Of a DNA stretch of 64,000 bases, positions 46,345 to 55,502 are shown piece after piece (position 1 is the stretch's first letter; each line of letters opens with the position of its first letter). The DNA is from Deltaproteobacteria bacterium. GTDB lineage: Bacteria > Myxococcota > Kuafuiibacteriia > Kuafuiibacteriales > Kuafuiibacteriaceae. The stretch is from NCBI GenBank assembly GCA_011526105.1, contig WYAZ01000031.1, positions 1 through 64,000 on the forward strand, given 5' to 3'. A program made the position numbers and the translations under genes. The notes under the pieces are model-generated. The model was given only the letters and a program-made list of their open reading frames with translations. It ran no database searches and was not told the DNA's origin.

Positions 46345-47110
46345 GCGAACGCCTCCCGAAAAGCGCGGTCGAGCCACCGTAGACGTACTCGCCTTCGGAA
46401 ACGAGCGGCTCGAGGGTCCCGTCGTCCTCGACGATGAGATCGGTCTGCGAGCCCCAGGTGATGAGCCCGATGCGCTGTCCCTTCTCGACGGCGGCGGACT
46501 CCTCCACAAAGGTGACGATCTTCCCTACGTAGTAGTCGGCGATGCGCACCACGAAGCATCGGAATGCACCTTCGACGACGAGGACCTCGCGCGCGCTCTC
46601 CGTGACATAGCTGGAGTCCGAGACAATCTGGTGAGGGGCCAGCCCGAAGATCTTCCGAATCGAGGTGGGACCAGGGATGAGCGCGGACAGGATGAGAGGC
46701 TTCTCGAGCTCGCTCATATCGAGCTGTGGACCGTTGTACCAGCGTCTCAGCGCGACTCGTCCGGCGACGGGGCTTCGATTGATGTGCACGCCGAAGGTGT
46801 TCATGTAGATGCCCACGATGAACCCCGTTCGGGGGCTGCCGTCCTCGAAGCGGAGGAACTCGCTCACCGGTATCGAAGTCCGGTTCTTGATGACGAGGGG
46901 GACCTCGCCGTTGTGAAAGCGTCGGATGTACAGGACGGTGCCGTCCGCTGGTGCGACCACGTTGTCGCCGGCTGGAATGCTCCGTTCGGGGTCTTTCAGC
47001 AGCCGGCTGCCGAGGTAGCCGGTGGCGTCGGACAGTCGGTGGCCCGCGTATACGAGGAGCAGCAGAGTGAGGCTGGTCAGCCAAGCGAGCCCGGCGAGCC
47101 CTCTCCGCAT
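46334..47110 (-). CDS. Phosphatidylserine decarboxylase-like protein
   Basis: 258 residues with an N-terminal membrane helix (LAWLTSLTLLLLVYAG). VVAPADGTV and YMNTFGVHINRSPVAG are the two central PSD signatures. The maturation site appears as ITWGSQTDLIV, where Ser would form the pyruvoyl group (usual LGST/GSRV). The short length suits archaetidylserine/PSD short forms. It converts phosphatidylserine or a related phospholipid to the ethanolamine form at the membrane. Its start abuts the stop of the upstream VOC protein gene. Confidence 0.75.
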   Translation of the reverse strand: MRRGLAGLAWLTSLTLLLLVYAGHRLSDATGYLGSRLLKDPERSIPAGDNVVAPADGTVLYIRRFHNGEVPLVIKNRTSIPVSEFLRFEDGSPRTGFIVGIYMNTFGVHINRSPVAGRVALRRWYNGPQLDMSELEKPLILSALIPGPTSIRKIFGLAPHQIVSDSSYVTESAREVLVVEGAFRCFVVRIADYYVGKIVTFVEESAAVEKGQRIGLITWGSQTDLIVEDDGTLEPLVSEGEYVYGGSTALFGRRSREL

Positions 47111-48159
47111 CAGTTCTTCATCCAGAGCTCGAGCTGCATACCACCCGCGAATTCTCCGCTGACCACGAAGCCGCGACCGCCATCCGCCCCGTGCCCGCCG
47201 AGGACGACCTGCTTGCCGGGGAATCGTTCTCGGATGAGCACCAGAGCGCGTCGGATGTCCTGCACTTCGATTCGGACTCCGTAGACGCCTTCACCGTTCT
47301 TCTTCATCCAGGCGCCGAGGAGGCCCTCGGGCGCCTTGGTTGGGGCCAGGAGCACCAACGACGCTCGTCCGGACTCGAAGCGCAATCCCTTTGCCGCGAG
47401 ATGGGTCTTCTCGACCCCTTCCGCGCGAGTGAAGCCGACCTTTTCGAGCAGCTTTGCCTGGGCCTCGAGGTCACGCACCGCGATCCAGATCTGTCGAATG
47501 CCGACCGCGGTGTTGAAGTGATCCTCAATCACCTTCTTCTCGCCCTTCGCCGCGTTCTCGCGTTGCATCTTCAGCATCTCGTCGTGGTGGCTGTACTCGA
47601 GGAAGGAGAGCCATTCCGTGATCCCGCTGGGCCGGGTGAAGTCGACGGTCCACCACTCGGGGGTCGGCGAGTGCTCCTGTTCCCAAGCGTTGCTGTCCCC
47701 GATGGGGTCCGTCACCTCGAAGCCGCGCGAGCGGAGGAAGCTGCTCGTGTCGGATGCCGGCTTGACCGAGATGCCCACGTGCTTGCCGCCCTCGCGGCGG
47801 AGCACCGCTGCTGCGTACCGCTGGAGGAAGAGCTGATGACCGGTCGTCGCTTCCTTCTTGAACTTCTTGGGATCATCGAGGAACTGGGTCAGCTCCAGGT
47901 AAGTGCCGTTCTCGAAGCGGACGAGCGAGTGCAGGAGCACCTTGGACACAGTGCCCGGCGGGGTCGCGGTGAAACCCAAGCTGGCGAACATGTTCCGCAC
48001 GGATTCGATCTCTTTCACCATCACGATCACGTGCTCCGCGCCCCAACCGCTGCCGAGCACGCTCGACGGCGCCGGTGAGGACGGCGGGGACTCCGCGAGA
48101 ACCACCGGGCTCCAGAGGAGGGATGCTGCGACAACAAGCCTCGAGAGATGCTTTGACAT
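47110..48159 (-). CDS. Secreted VOC/glyoxalase-like protein
   Basis: 349 residues from the ATG at 48159, which starts a signal peptide (LSRLVVAASLLWSPVVLAES). Two vicinal-oxygen-chelate-like modules follow: WGAEHVIVMVKEIESVRNMFASLGFTATP near 45-75 with GTYLELTQFLDD, and GIRQIWIAVRDLEAQAKLLEKVGFTRAEG near 230. This pattern resembles Glyoxalase_3-type proteins. The substrate is unknown. The gene overlaps the decarboxylase-like gene by 1 bp at its 3' end and is divergent from a TPR lipoprotein gene. Confidence 0.65.
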   Translation of the reverse strand: MSKHLSRLVVAASLLWSPVVLAESPPSSPAPSSVLGSGWGAEHVIVMVKEIESVRNMFASLGFTATPPGTVSKVLLHSLVRFENGTYLELTQFLDDPKKFKKEATTGHQLFLQRYAAAVLRREGGKHVGISVKPASDTSSFLRSRGFEVTDPIGDSNAWEQEHSPTPEWWTVDFTRPSGITEWLSFLEYSHHDEMLKMQRENAAKGEKKVIEDHFNTAVGIRQIWIAVRDLEAQAKLLEKVGFTRAEGVEKTHLAAKGLRFESGRASLVLLAPTKAPEGLLGAWMKKNGEGVYGVRIEVQDIRRALVLIRERFPGKQVVLGGHGADGGRGFVVSGEFAGGMQLELWMKN

Positions 48160-48266
48160 CACTTCGGCCTTTCTTCTCGGGCAACGAATTGGGGTAGGTC
48201 GCATGTTGCCAGTATAGGCGGAGGCCCACTGGCCGTCACCCGTTGACGGGATATCTGGTTCTGGCC

Positions 48267-49160
48267 ATGCTCGGCCTCGTCGTGAGACCATTGGGCCCTC
48301 GAACTTCTGTCTGCTGGCGCGTGGTCACGCTTTTGTTCGCCGCCACGGGTTGCACCGCGGGCGCTCGCGCCGAGCAGTACAACAAGGCCGGGGAACTCGA
48401 TCTCGAGCGCGGTGATATCCCGAGCGCTCTGACCGCCTTTGATCGAGCGATCGAACTGCGGCCCGGCTTCGCGGCCGCTCACCGAAATCGGGGCCGCGCC
48501 CTGTTTCTGAAGGACGACGCGCGCGGAGCGGAGAAGGCGCTGCGCGAGGCGATCAAGCTCGATCCGCGTGAAGCGAGGGCGATGAGTGAGCTCGGTCGCG
48601 CGTTGATCTTTCGAAAGGATAGGCGGGAGGAAGGTCATGCGCATTGCCAAAAGGCGGCGGAGCTCCAACCCGAGCTCGCGATGGCCTGGGCCTGCCTCTG
48701 CGGGGCGCGCGGCATGCTCGGCCGAACCGAGGAGGCCATCACCGCCTGCAAGAAGGCCATCACGCTCGACCCCGATGGCATGCCCACGCTGGTCTACGGG
48801 GTCTACGGCCGCACGCTGGAGGCCGCCGGCCGGCTGAAAGAAGCGGGACAAGCCTACGAAGACGCGCTTCGGCAAGGGCCCGAGTCGGCGGAGTTGCTCT
48901 ACCGACTCGCCGGGATCCAGGCCAGGACAGAGAGGGAAGCGGAGGCGGTCAAGACCCTGCATCGTGCCCTCGAACTCAAGCCGGAGTACGTGCAGGCGCA
49001 TCGAACGCTGGCCGAATTCTACATCCTCGAGAAGGATCTCGATAACGCGAAGAAGTATGTGTCCAGCGCGAAGGCGCTCGGCGCGAAGATCCCGCCGCTG
49101 CTGCTGGAGCAGTACGACGCGATGTTGGCAGGCGGTGGTGAGGGGCAAGCAGGACCATGA
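48267..49160 (+). CDS. TPR lipoprotein
   Basis: 297 residues from the ATG at 48267; an in-frame TTG lies 24 bp upstream. The signal peptide ends VVTLLFAATGC, a lipobox (A-T-G-C). At least six TPR units follow, for example AEQYNKAGELDLERGDIPSALTAFDRAIELRPG and SAELLYRLAGIQARTEREAEAVKTLHRALELKPE (in part). It is a probable periplasm- or outer-membrane-anchored scaffold. An ATGA overlap couples it to the CBS protein. Confidence 0.75.
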   Translation: MLGLVVRPLGPRTSVCWRVVTLLFAATGCTAGARAEQYNKAGELDLERGDIPSALTAFDRAIELRPGFAAAHRNRGRALFLKDDARGAEKALREAIKLDPREARAMSELGRALIFRKDRREEGHAHCQKAAELQPELAMAWACLCGARGMLGRTEEAITACKKAITLDPDGMPTLVYGVYGRTLEAAGRLKEAGQAYEDALRQGPESAELLYRLAGIQARTEREAEAVKTLHRALELKPEYVQAHRTLAEFYILEKDLDNAKKYVSSAKALGAKIPPLLLEQYDAMLAGGGEGQAGP

Positions 49161-49555
49161 GCAGTTTACTTGTCTCCGACTTCATGACGGCCGAGGTCGA
49201 GGTCATATTCGACGATGAACAGGTCGATATCGCCGGGACCATCATGACCCTGAGTCGGATTAGGCACTTGCCGGTCACCGACCGGGGTGATCGTCTGGTC
49301 GGTCTGCTCACCCAACGAGATCTCCTGGCCCGTGTGGTCTCCCACGGGGTGGAGGCCCCGGTCTTGGTCCGAGACATCATGACCAAGAAGGTGACCACCA
49401 TCGCTGCGACCGCCCCCATTCAGCGTGCGGCTCGAATCATGCTCGAGAACAAGTACGGCTGTCTCATCGTCACCGAGGCGCAGCGCATCACGGGTATCCT
49501 CACCGAGACCGACTTCGTGGACTTCGTGGCGAGCAACGCCGAACGCTGGGAGTGA
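49157..49555 (+). CDS. CBS-domain protein
   Basis: 132 residues, two CBS domains: VSDFMTAEVEVIFDDEQVDIAGTIMTLSRIRHLPVTDRGDRLVGLLT, then VRDIMTKKVTTIAATAPIQRAARIMLENKYGCLIV...GILTETDFVDF (both in part). Stand-alone CBS pairs bind adenosine nucleotides and regulate partners. The TPR lipoprotein upstream is translationally coupled but localised differently, so a direct link is uncertain. Confidence 0.85.
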   Translation: MSSLLVSDFMTAEVEVIFDDEQVDIAGTIMTLSRIRHLPVTDRGDRLVGLLTQRDLLARVVSHGVEAPVLVRDIMTKKVTTIAATAPIQRAARIMLENKYGCLIVTEAQRITGILTETDFVDFVASNAERWE

Positions 49556-49567
49556 GGCGAAGCCGCT

Positions 49568-50845
49568 TCAGAGTTCCGCGGCCATGCGCGGTGCGAGTTC
49601 GGCGTTCATCCAAGCTCGGTCGATTTGGGTGAGCGCAGCCTTGGCGGCCGCGTTCACCGCGGCCAGGAGTTGCTCGAAGCCGGTCTCATTCTTGGGCTTC
49701 ATTCGGTCGAGTTCGAAGAAGACGTGTGCGCGCCGGCCCACGGTCTCGACCAGGCGCTTGAATCGCTCGTCGCCGAGCATGAGCTCCGGGTGGAACTGCG
49801 TGGTGATGACGTTCCATGCCTCGGTGGCTTCGATCGTGTCTTTACCGGTGACCGAGTCGGGCACCAGCCCTGTGACCCGGAGGTCACGCCCCGGCGTCTC
49901 GACCGCCTGATGGTGGAGGCTGTTGGTGAGCACGCTGTCCTCGCCGAGGAGTTCGGCGATCTGACTTCCGGCCGCCAGCTCGACCCGGTTCTCGAAGACG
50001 ATCTCGCCGTTGTCGTCGCGTACCACGAAGGGCTCCGAGCGTGGAATACCGAACTTGTCCTGATCTTGGCTCGTGTTCGAGAGCCCGTCGAGCTGGACAT
50101 CCTGCACCAGCTTCCCGCCAGTGGCCGCGTTCCAGAGCTGGTGAGAGCGACAGACCCCCAGGAGGAACGCCGGGCCACTCATCGCGGCGGTGACGAAGTC
50201 CGCCTCGAAGCGGTCCCTCGGGTAGATGGGATCGATCGAGTGGGTGATGCGGGACTTGTAGATCCGAGGGTGCACGTCGGCGCCCCCCGGTCCAATGAGA
50301 CCGTTGAATCGTCGCGCGAGGGACTGGATCGCTTCGCGTCGCGCAGTTCGCTCGTTCGGCAGCACGAGGTCGAGCATCGGCGGGACCAGGATGGGCTCGC
50401 AACCCTGCTTGCGCACCATCTCGGCGAGCACATTCAGCGTCTCGAACTCACCCGGTAGCAGGCTCGAGGGCTCCGAGATCATGATCGCGACCCACGGGCG
50501 CTCGGCGCCGATGGGCTCGACCTTGCTTGGCAAGCTCAGCAGCCTCGAGATGTCCGCCTTCTGGTCAGGGAAGGCTTCGGCCTTCGCCAACTTCCGCACA
50601 TAGGTCTTGAAGGGGTCTCGTTCGAGCGGGCTGTGTGCGCCTGGAACGAGCATGGGCGCCGGCGCGCCTTCGAGGCTCAGCAGGGTCACTGGGAAGGGCT
50701 TGCTGTGGCGCAGTCCGCTGACGAGGCCGGTCCTGCTGAGCCCGAGGTCGCGAGCCGGCGTCAGGAGGGGACCGGCGAGTTGCTTTGCGCCTCGAACCGC
50801 GGCCGGAGCCTCGAATCTCGGGCTCAGTCGACTCTGGACCCGCAT
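49568..50845 (-). CDS. Class I glutamine amidotransferase-like hydrolase (peptidase C26 type)
   Basis: 425 residues. The catalytic part (about 115-360) has LIGPGGADVHP, the nucleophile elbow FLLGVCRSHQLWN (C232) and the His-Glu pair in TTQFHPEL (H352, E354), as in gamma-glutamyl-GABA hydrolase and anthranilate-synthase-type GATases. An N-terminal region of about 110 residues is extra. Likely reaction: hydrolysis of gamma-glutamyl bonds; the substrate is not identified. It is convergent with the CBS gene. Confidence 0.75.
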   Translation of the reverse strand: MRVQSRLSPRFEAPAAVRGAKQLAGPLLTPARDLGLSRTGLVSGLRHSKPFPVTLLSLEGAPAPMLVPGAHSPLERDPFKTYVRKLAKAEAFPDQKADISRLLSLPSKVEPIGAERPWVAIMISEPSSLLPGEFETLNVLAEMVRKQGCEPILVPPMLDLVLPNERTARREAIQSLARRFNGLIGPGGADVHPRIYKSRITHSIDPIYPRDRFEADFVTAAMSGPAFLLGVCRSHQLWNAATGGKLVQDVQLDGLSNTSQDQDKFGIPRSEPFVVRDDNGEIVFENRVELAAGSQIAELLGEDSVLTNSLHHQAVETPGRDLRVTGLVPDSVTGKDTIEATEAWNVITTQFHPELMLGDERFKRLVETVGRRAHVFFELDRMKPKNETGFEQLLAAVNAAAKAALTQIDRAWMNAELAPRMAAEL

Positions 50846-50895
50846 CTAAAGGGTATCGGCGAGCAGGGCGATGGGTTGCCAGATCTGGCGTCGCT

Positions 50896-50924
50896 TTGAC
50901 GGGGATGCCCGAGGTCCTTAGTCT
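50896..50924 (+). promoter_or_regulatory. Promoter with leaderless geometry
   Basis: TTGACG (50896-50901), 17-bp spacer, TAGTCT (50919-50924). The ATG at 50933 is 8 nt past the -10 box, so the transcript should begin at or next to the start codon. Confidence 0.55.
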
Positions 50925-50932
50925 AGCCCCCG

Positions 50933-51541
50933 ATGGATCCTCGAGACGCAATCCGAGAAGCCCGCCTCCGCCTGCGTAAGCTGGCGGCCAGCACCGATGT
51001 CCGCCTGGAGAAGCTTCGAGAGGACCGCAAGCACCTCGAAAAGCAGCTCGCCGCCGTGCGGGCCGACCACGCCGTCCTCTCCGCCGACGACGGTTCAGCG
51101 TTCGCAGAGGCCGAGGACCTACTCGCGGAGCTCACGGAGCGGGCGGACGTGATGGACCTCGAGATCCATGGGGCGGAGCAGCAGCGCGCCGAGGTGGAGC
51201 GGGAGAGCAAAGAGCTCGGCGCCCTCGCACCTGCCCTCGAGCGGGCGGAGGTTCAGCGCCTCGCGCAGTCCGCGCTCGATCCCGCGCTCGACGAAAGGAG
51301 CGCCGAGCAGATGGCGCTCGAGAACGTTCGACATCGGGTGGATGCACTCGAGGCCGAGGCTTCGCTCGGTGCTCTACACGGTGCGAGCCGCGCCGAGTTC
51401 GACTCGCCTCGGCCGAAGCTCGACCCGAAGGCCGAGCTCGAGGCCCTCAAGGCCGCTCGAAGGGCGCGAGAAGCGGGTTCGGCCGCCGACGTGGATGCGC
51501 CCGCGAGCAGCCCAGCATCCAAGCCCAAGCGCACGATGTAG
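50933..51541 (+). CDS. Coiled-coil hypothetical protein
   Basis: 202 residues, strongly charged. Residues 5-120 are predicted coiled coil (LRLRKLAASTDVRLEKLREDRKHLEKQLAAV, EVERESKELGALAPALERAEVQRLAQ, in part), followed by a Pro/Lys tail. No signal peptide. No family recognised. It appears to have a leaderless promoter and is convergent with the DUF4340 gene. Confidence 0.5.
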   Translation: MDPRDAIREARLRLRKLAASTDVRLEKLREDRKHLEKQLAAVRADHAVLSADDGSAFAEAEDLLAELTERADVMDLEIHGAEQQRAEVERESKELGALAPALERAEVQRLAQSALDPALDERSAEQMALENVRHRVDALEAEASLGALHGASRAEFDSPRPKLDPKAELEALKAARRAREAGSAADVDAPASSPASKPKRTM

Positions 51542-51627
51542 CGGTCGGGGGCCGGCCCTCTTCCTATGCGCAGGCCGCGGGCGACAGCAGAGCGTGCGAG
51601 ACCGCCACACGTCGAATGCGCAAGCGC

Positions 51628-53082
51628 TCAGCCTCCTGGGGTGTGCTCGAGCGCGTCCAGGGTGGCGGGCATGAACTTGAGCGAGATTACGCGGATGAGG
51701 TCCACCCGCTTCGAGCCCGCGCTCTGGATGAAGCTGCGTTCCTTGTCGAGGTTGTTGCCGATGCGAACGTCGGCGAGGAGCTCGTTCGCTTCGTTGAAGA
51801 AGGCGATGCGGCGCTCGGGTGGCGCGAGCATCCACTCCTTCAGCTTCTTGTCGGGGACCTCGTCCTGATAGAACTCGTCCGAGCGGAAGTTGGAGAAGCG
51901 GCGGAGGAGTTCTTCCATGACCCAAGGTTTGGCGACGCGCATGTTGTCGGGGCGTACGAACTTCCAGCGCCCCTCATCCTCGAGCTTCAGTTCCACCACG
52001 GTGCTGTCGAAGAGCAGCATCTCGATTCGCCGAACCAGCGCCGAGTCGAAGCGGGAGATGGTGCGGTCTCTGATTCTGTCGACCGTGGTGTCGAGGTCGG
52101 TGGGGAGGCCGGGATAGACCTCGGCGATGGTTCGGGTGCCTTCCAACCAAGCGTAGACCTTCTGCTCGGGCTCGGCCTCGTGACCCTCGTGAGGCTCGTG
52201 GGTGCCCTTGTCTTCGCCGAGGACGCCCACGCGGATCCCGAAGGTGTGCCCGCTGTCGTTGTCGACCTCGAGCCGCAGGTGGGGAGGCTCGAGCCCGAAG
52301 GCGGCCAGGTCTTTGGGCTGATCGGCGTCGAGGGCGTCGGTCATGATGGCGTCGGCCTTGAGATCGCGGGTCAGCAGGACCAGTAGACGGTTCAGGAGCA
52401 TGGGGTCCATCTCGATGGACGGCGTCTCCAAGCCCACGAGGTAGCGTTCGCCTTCACGGCGAATGGAGTAGAGCAGCTTGCCGTCTTTCCAGGTTCGCAG
52501 GCCCGACACCTGCTCCCGGGTGAGGTTGAGCAGGCGCTTGCCTCGGAACGCGAAGAGGTCGCGGTCGAGGGCCCAGTAGAAAGCGTCGGGGGCGAGCCAG
52601 ATGGTCTTGGCGTTCTCGTCAGTGACGTAGTAGCTCGCTTGCAGTTCGTTCTGAGCGCCCACCAAGAGCGCGTGCTTCTTTCCGCTAGCCAGTTCGATGT
52701 CGAGCCGAACCCTGGGTGCGTCGAGCCCGTACTCGGCGAGGTCCTCTTTGTTCGCGTTCTCTTTGACGACCAGGGATTGCATCATGCCGCTCATTTGGGT
52801 GAAGGCGGACTCCAGCGCTTCCCGGTCCGCGGGGCCCGCGATGGGGGACACCACCACCCAGCCGGCGGTGGGGTCTTTTGAGAGTTCGATCCGCGCGCTC
52901 TTCGCCTGCAGCGTGGCCTTGACCACGTCTTGGCTCCCGAAGCGGAAGATGCGCTGTGCCTCTCGCTCCGCCTGCAGCTTCTCGGGCTCGCGTTTGCGCT
53001 CTTCGTAGGCGTACTTCGCAAACGCCGCCCCGGCGACCAGCAGGAGAGACGCCGCGATGATGGTCTTGGTGACGCGATCCAT
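51628..53082 (-). CDS. DUF4340 domain protein
   Basis: 484 residues with one N-terminal anchor (TIIAASLLLVAGAAFAKYAYEE). The beta-rich exported part contains the DUF4340 pattern, with repeats such as ANKEDLAEYGLDAPRVRLDI and PKDLAAFGLEPPHLRLEV (in part). DUF4340 proteins accompany GldG-type ABC transporters and may be their periplasmic component. Its start overlaps the stop of the GldG-like gene by 1 bp (TAATG). It is the last gene of a four-gene operon. Confidence 0.75.
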   Translation of the reverse strand: MDRVTKTIIAASLLLVAGAAFAKYAYEERKREPEKLQAEREAQRIFRFGSQDVVKATLQAKSARIELSKDPTAGWVVVSPIAGPADREALESAFTQMSGMMQSLVVKENANKEDLAEYGLDAPRVRLDIELASGKKHALLVGAQNELQASYYVTDENAKTIWLAPDAFYWALDRDLFAFRGKRLLNLTREQVSGLRTWKDGKLLYSIRREGERYLVGLETPSIEMDPMLLNRLLVLLTRDLKADAIMTDALDADQPKDLAAFGLEPPHLRLEVDNDSGHTFGIRVGVLGEDKGTHEPHEGHEAEPEQKVYAWLEGTRTIAEVYPGLPTDLDTTVDRIRDRTISRFDSALVRRIEMLLFDSTVVELKLEDEGRWKFVRPDNMRVAKPWVMEELLRRFSNFRSDEFYQDEVPDKKLKEWMLAPPERRIAFFNEANELLADVRIGNNLDKERSFIQSAGSKRVDLIRVISLKFMPATLDALEHTPGG

Positions 53083-54719
53083 TACTTGCGCCGTCGAACG
53101 GCCCAGACCGAGAAGCCCAGACCCACGATGAGGAGTGGCAAGAGATTCACGGAGAAGAACACGATGCCGTACTGCTGCTCCTCCGTCAGCGGCAGACGGG
53201 ACGTTCGCTTCTCCTGCGGACGAAGCACGATGCGATCTTCTTCGCCCGCGAGCCAGCTCACTGCGTTGAGGAAGAGATCCTTGTTTCCACCGATGACGAC
53301 AAACCGATTGCTCGCGAAGCTCGAGTCTCCGAAGACCACAAACCGGGCCTCGTCGCTGATCTTTTGGCCGGCGGTGGCCGTCTTCTTCGTCACCGCGACC
53401 GCGAGGGGGACCGGGCCGGGCATGTCGCCCTCGTCCATCTCAAACTCCCCGCCGAGTTCTTGGAAGTTGAGCTCGGCCCAGCTGGACTCGCCGGAGCGAA
53501 TGAGCGTGGCGATGTCGATGCGAGCCACGCCGAGGCGGGGAGAGACACTGCGCGCGGAGTAGAAAAGCACGGCCTTGGGTTTGCGGACCAGCGGCTCCAT
53601 GACCGGATGCTGCTCGAAGGTCTGGATGATGATGGCGTCGGGTCCCATGTTGAGCATGCGCGCGGCTGGGCTGGGGTCGACGACGAGGTCGTTGCCCACC
53701 GCGATGCCGTAGGGACGAAAGAGCTCGTCGAGCCCGTGCTCGGCGCCCGCGTCGAGGAACACGCCGACGCGCCCGCCTCGCTTCAAGTAGGCTGAGAGGG
53801 ACTCGGCCTCGTTGGAGAACAAAGCTGACTTGGGACCCGCCACCAGCACCGCGGTGGCATCTTGCGGCACGTTCTCTCGGTCGATGAGAGAGAGGGTCTC
53901 GACCAAGTAGCCGTCGTCGACGAGGCCCTGCACCGCCTGACGAAACCCGCTGTCGGAGGTCTCATCGTCGAGCGCCGCTTCACCATGACCGCCGAGGAAG
54001 TAGATCTTGCGCTGGGGGCGGTCCGCGATCTGCAACATCGCGTTGGTGAAAGACTCCTCATCTGGCTGAGCGATCTTGACCTGCCGATCGTCCTCACTCA
54101 CCACCACGATGCGCGGGCTCTGGGCCGACATCTTGTATTTGGTGAGCTCCGCCTGAGTGGCCCGGTCTGGGCTGATGAACTCGAGCTCGATCTTGTCCGT
54201 GTGCTGCCGGTAGAGCTTGACGAGCTGTTCGGTGGCTCCGCGCATGGAGTCCGCGGGCCGATAGAAGGCCACGACCTTGACCTTCTTTGATAGGCCGGCC
54301 GCGAGCTTCACGGACTGCTCTTCGAGCGTATAGGCGCGGTTCGAGGTGACGTCCCATTCCTTGGTGCTCTTTGAGGCGAAGTAGTTGGCAGCGACCAAGC
54401 CCCCGAGCACACCAAGGATGATGGCGCCTTCGAGCACCGCCAGCATGGAGGACCGGCCGCCGAGCTTCCGCATCAGGCCGCGTCGGTTGGTGACTGCGTA
54501 GAACAGGATGGCGGCGGTCGCGAAGACGATGTTGGCCGCGAACATCCCCACCGCGTTGGGGTCGATGGCGTAGAGGACGAGGCCGAACACCAGCGCGGTG
54601 AGGCCCAGAACACCCACCACCAGGCCGACGGTCTCGAGGGCCGAGGTGGCGGCGAGCTCGCCCTCTCTTGAACGTGCCGCGGCGGCGGGCGCAGCGGGCT
54701 CGCTGGTCTCTACCGCCAT
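53082..54719 (-). CDS. GldG-like ABC-associated membrane protein
   Basis: 545 residues from the ATG at 54719. Membrane segments near the N-terminus (VGLVVGVLGLTALVFGLVLYA, IVFATAAILFYAV) and one at the C-terminus (FFSVNLLPLLIVGLGFSVWAV). The periplasmic part contains RAYTLEEQSVKLAAGLSKKVKVVAFY and FLGGHGE, characteristic of GldG/PF09822 proteins, which have an inactive transglutaminase-like fold. Implicated in gliding or ABC export in Bacteroidetes and widespread elsewhere. It overlaps the permease gene by 10 bp. Confidence 0.8.
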   Translation of the reverse strand: MAVETSEPAAPAAAARSREGELAATSALETVGLVVGVLGLTALVFGLVLYAIDPNAVGMFAANIVFATAAILFYAVTNRRGLMRKLGGRSSMLAVLEGAIILGVLGGLVAANYFASKSTKEWDVTSNRAYTLEEQSVKLAAGLSKKVKVVAFYRPADSMRGATEQLVKLYRQHTDKIELEFISPDRATQAELTKYKMSAQSPRIVVVSEDDRQVKIAQPDEESFTNAMLQIADRPQRKIYFLGGHGEAALDDETSDSGFRQAVQGLVDDGYLVETLSLIDRENVPQDATAVLVAGPKSALFSNEAESLSAYLKRGGRVGVFLDAGAEHGLDELFRPYGIAVGNDLVVDPSPAARMLNMGPDAIIIQTFEQHPVMEPLVRKPKAVLFYSARSVSPRLGVARIDIATLIRSGESSWAELNFQELGGEFEMDEGDMPGPVPLAVAVTKKTATAGQKISDEARFVVFGDSSFASNRFVVIGGNKDLFLNAVSWLAGEEDRIVLRPQEKRTSRLPLTEEQQYGIVFFSVNLLPLLIVGLGFSVWAVRRRK

Positions 54720-55501
54720 CGGTGACTCTCCACCGCGCGGTGCGTGAGAAAGAGGCAGGCCAAGATGGCTGAGCCGAAGTAGACGAGGTCGTGGGCGACG
54801 AGGCGGCCTTCGAGCCCGCGACCCACGTGGCTGATGGGGGCGAGGTACTCGAGAAACGCTCGCCAATCGCCTTCGAGCCGCGCCGCCATCATGGGCAGCA
54901 CGAAGCCGACGAGCAGCGCGGCGAAGGTCAGCAGCGCGGCCACGATCTGAGACTCGGTGAGTGACGAAAAGAACAGGCCCAGCGCCGAGAACGTGAGCCC
55001 GAGCATGAACACCGAGAGGATGCCGGTCCAAACCGGTGGCCAGTCCACGCCGCTGCCGCCGGTCCCCGAGCCGTACAAGTGGAGGATGAGCGGGAACAAG
55101 AGCGGGATGCCGCAGAGCAGCAGCATCAAAAACATGACCGAGAGGAACTTGCCGAGCACCATCTCGATCGACCGAACCGGGCTCGCCATGAGCAGCTCGA
55201 AGGTTCGGCCGCTCTTCTCCTCGGCGAACAGACGCATGGTCAGAAAAGGCACGAAGAAGAGGAACATCCAGATGCCGGTGGAGAGCATGGGGGAGACGAT
55301 GGAGTCGTTGAAGTTGAGCTGCTCCAACATCTCCGGGCGTTGCTGCTGGAGCGCGTACTGGGTGGCTTGCTGAAAGCGGTTCACCGAGGCCACGAAGAGC
55401 AGGCCCATCAAGAACGCGAACGCGCCGAAGCCGGCGTACGCGATGACCGTCGTGAAGTAGACGTTGAGCTCCTTGCGGAGGATGGCGAGGGTGTTTCTCA
55501 T
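54710..55501 (-). CDS. ABC-2-type permease (GldF-like)
   Basis: 263 residues from the ATG at 55501. Six hydrophobic segments, with RNTLAILRKELNVYFTTVIAYAGFGAFAFL near the N-terminus and LMASPVRSIEMVLGKFLSVMFLM in the middle, the ABC-2 family pattern. Probably pairs with the upstream ATPase. It starts 2 bp after the ATPase stop and overlaps the GldG-like gene. Confidence 0.85.
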   Translation of the reverse strand: MRNTLAILRKELNVYFTTVIAYAGFGAFAFLMGLLFVASVNRFQQATQYALQQQRPEMLEQLNFNDSIVSPMLSTGIWMFLFFVPFLTMRLFAEEKSGRTFELLMASPVRSIEMVLGKFLSVMFLMLLLCGIPLLFPLILHLYGSGTGGSGVDWPPVWTGILSVFMLGLTFSALGLFFSSLTESQIVAALLTFAALLVGFVLPMMAARLEGDWRAFLEYLAPISHVGRGLEGRLVAHDLVYFGSAILACLFLTHRAVESHRWR

Positions 55502-55502
55502 C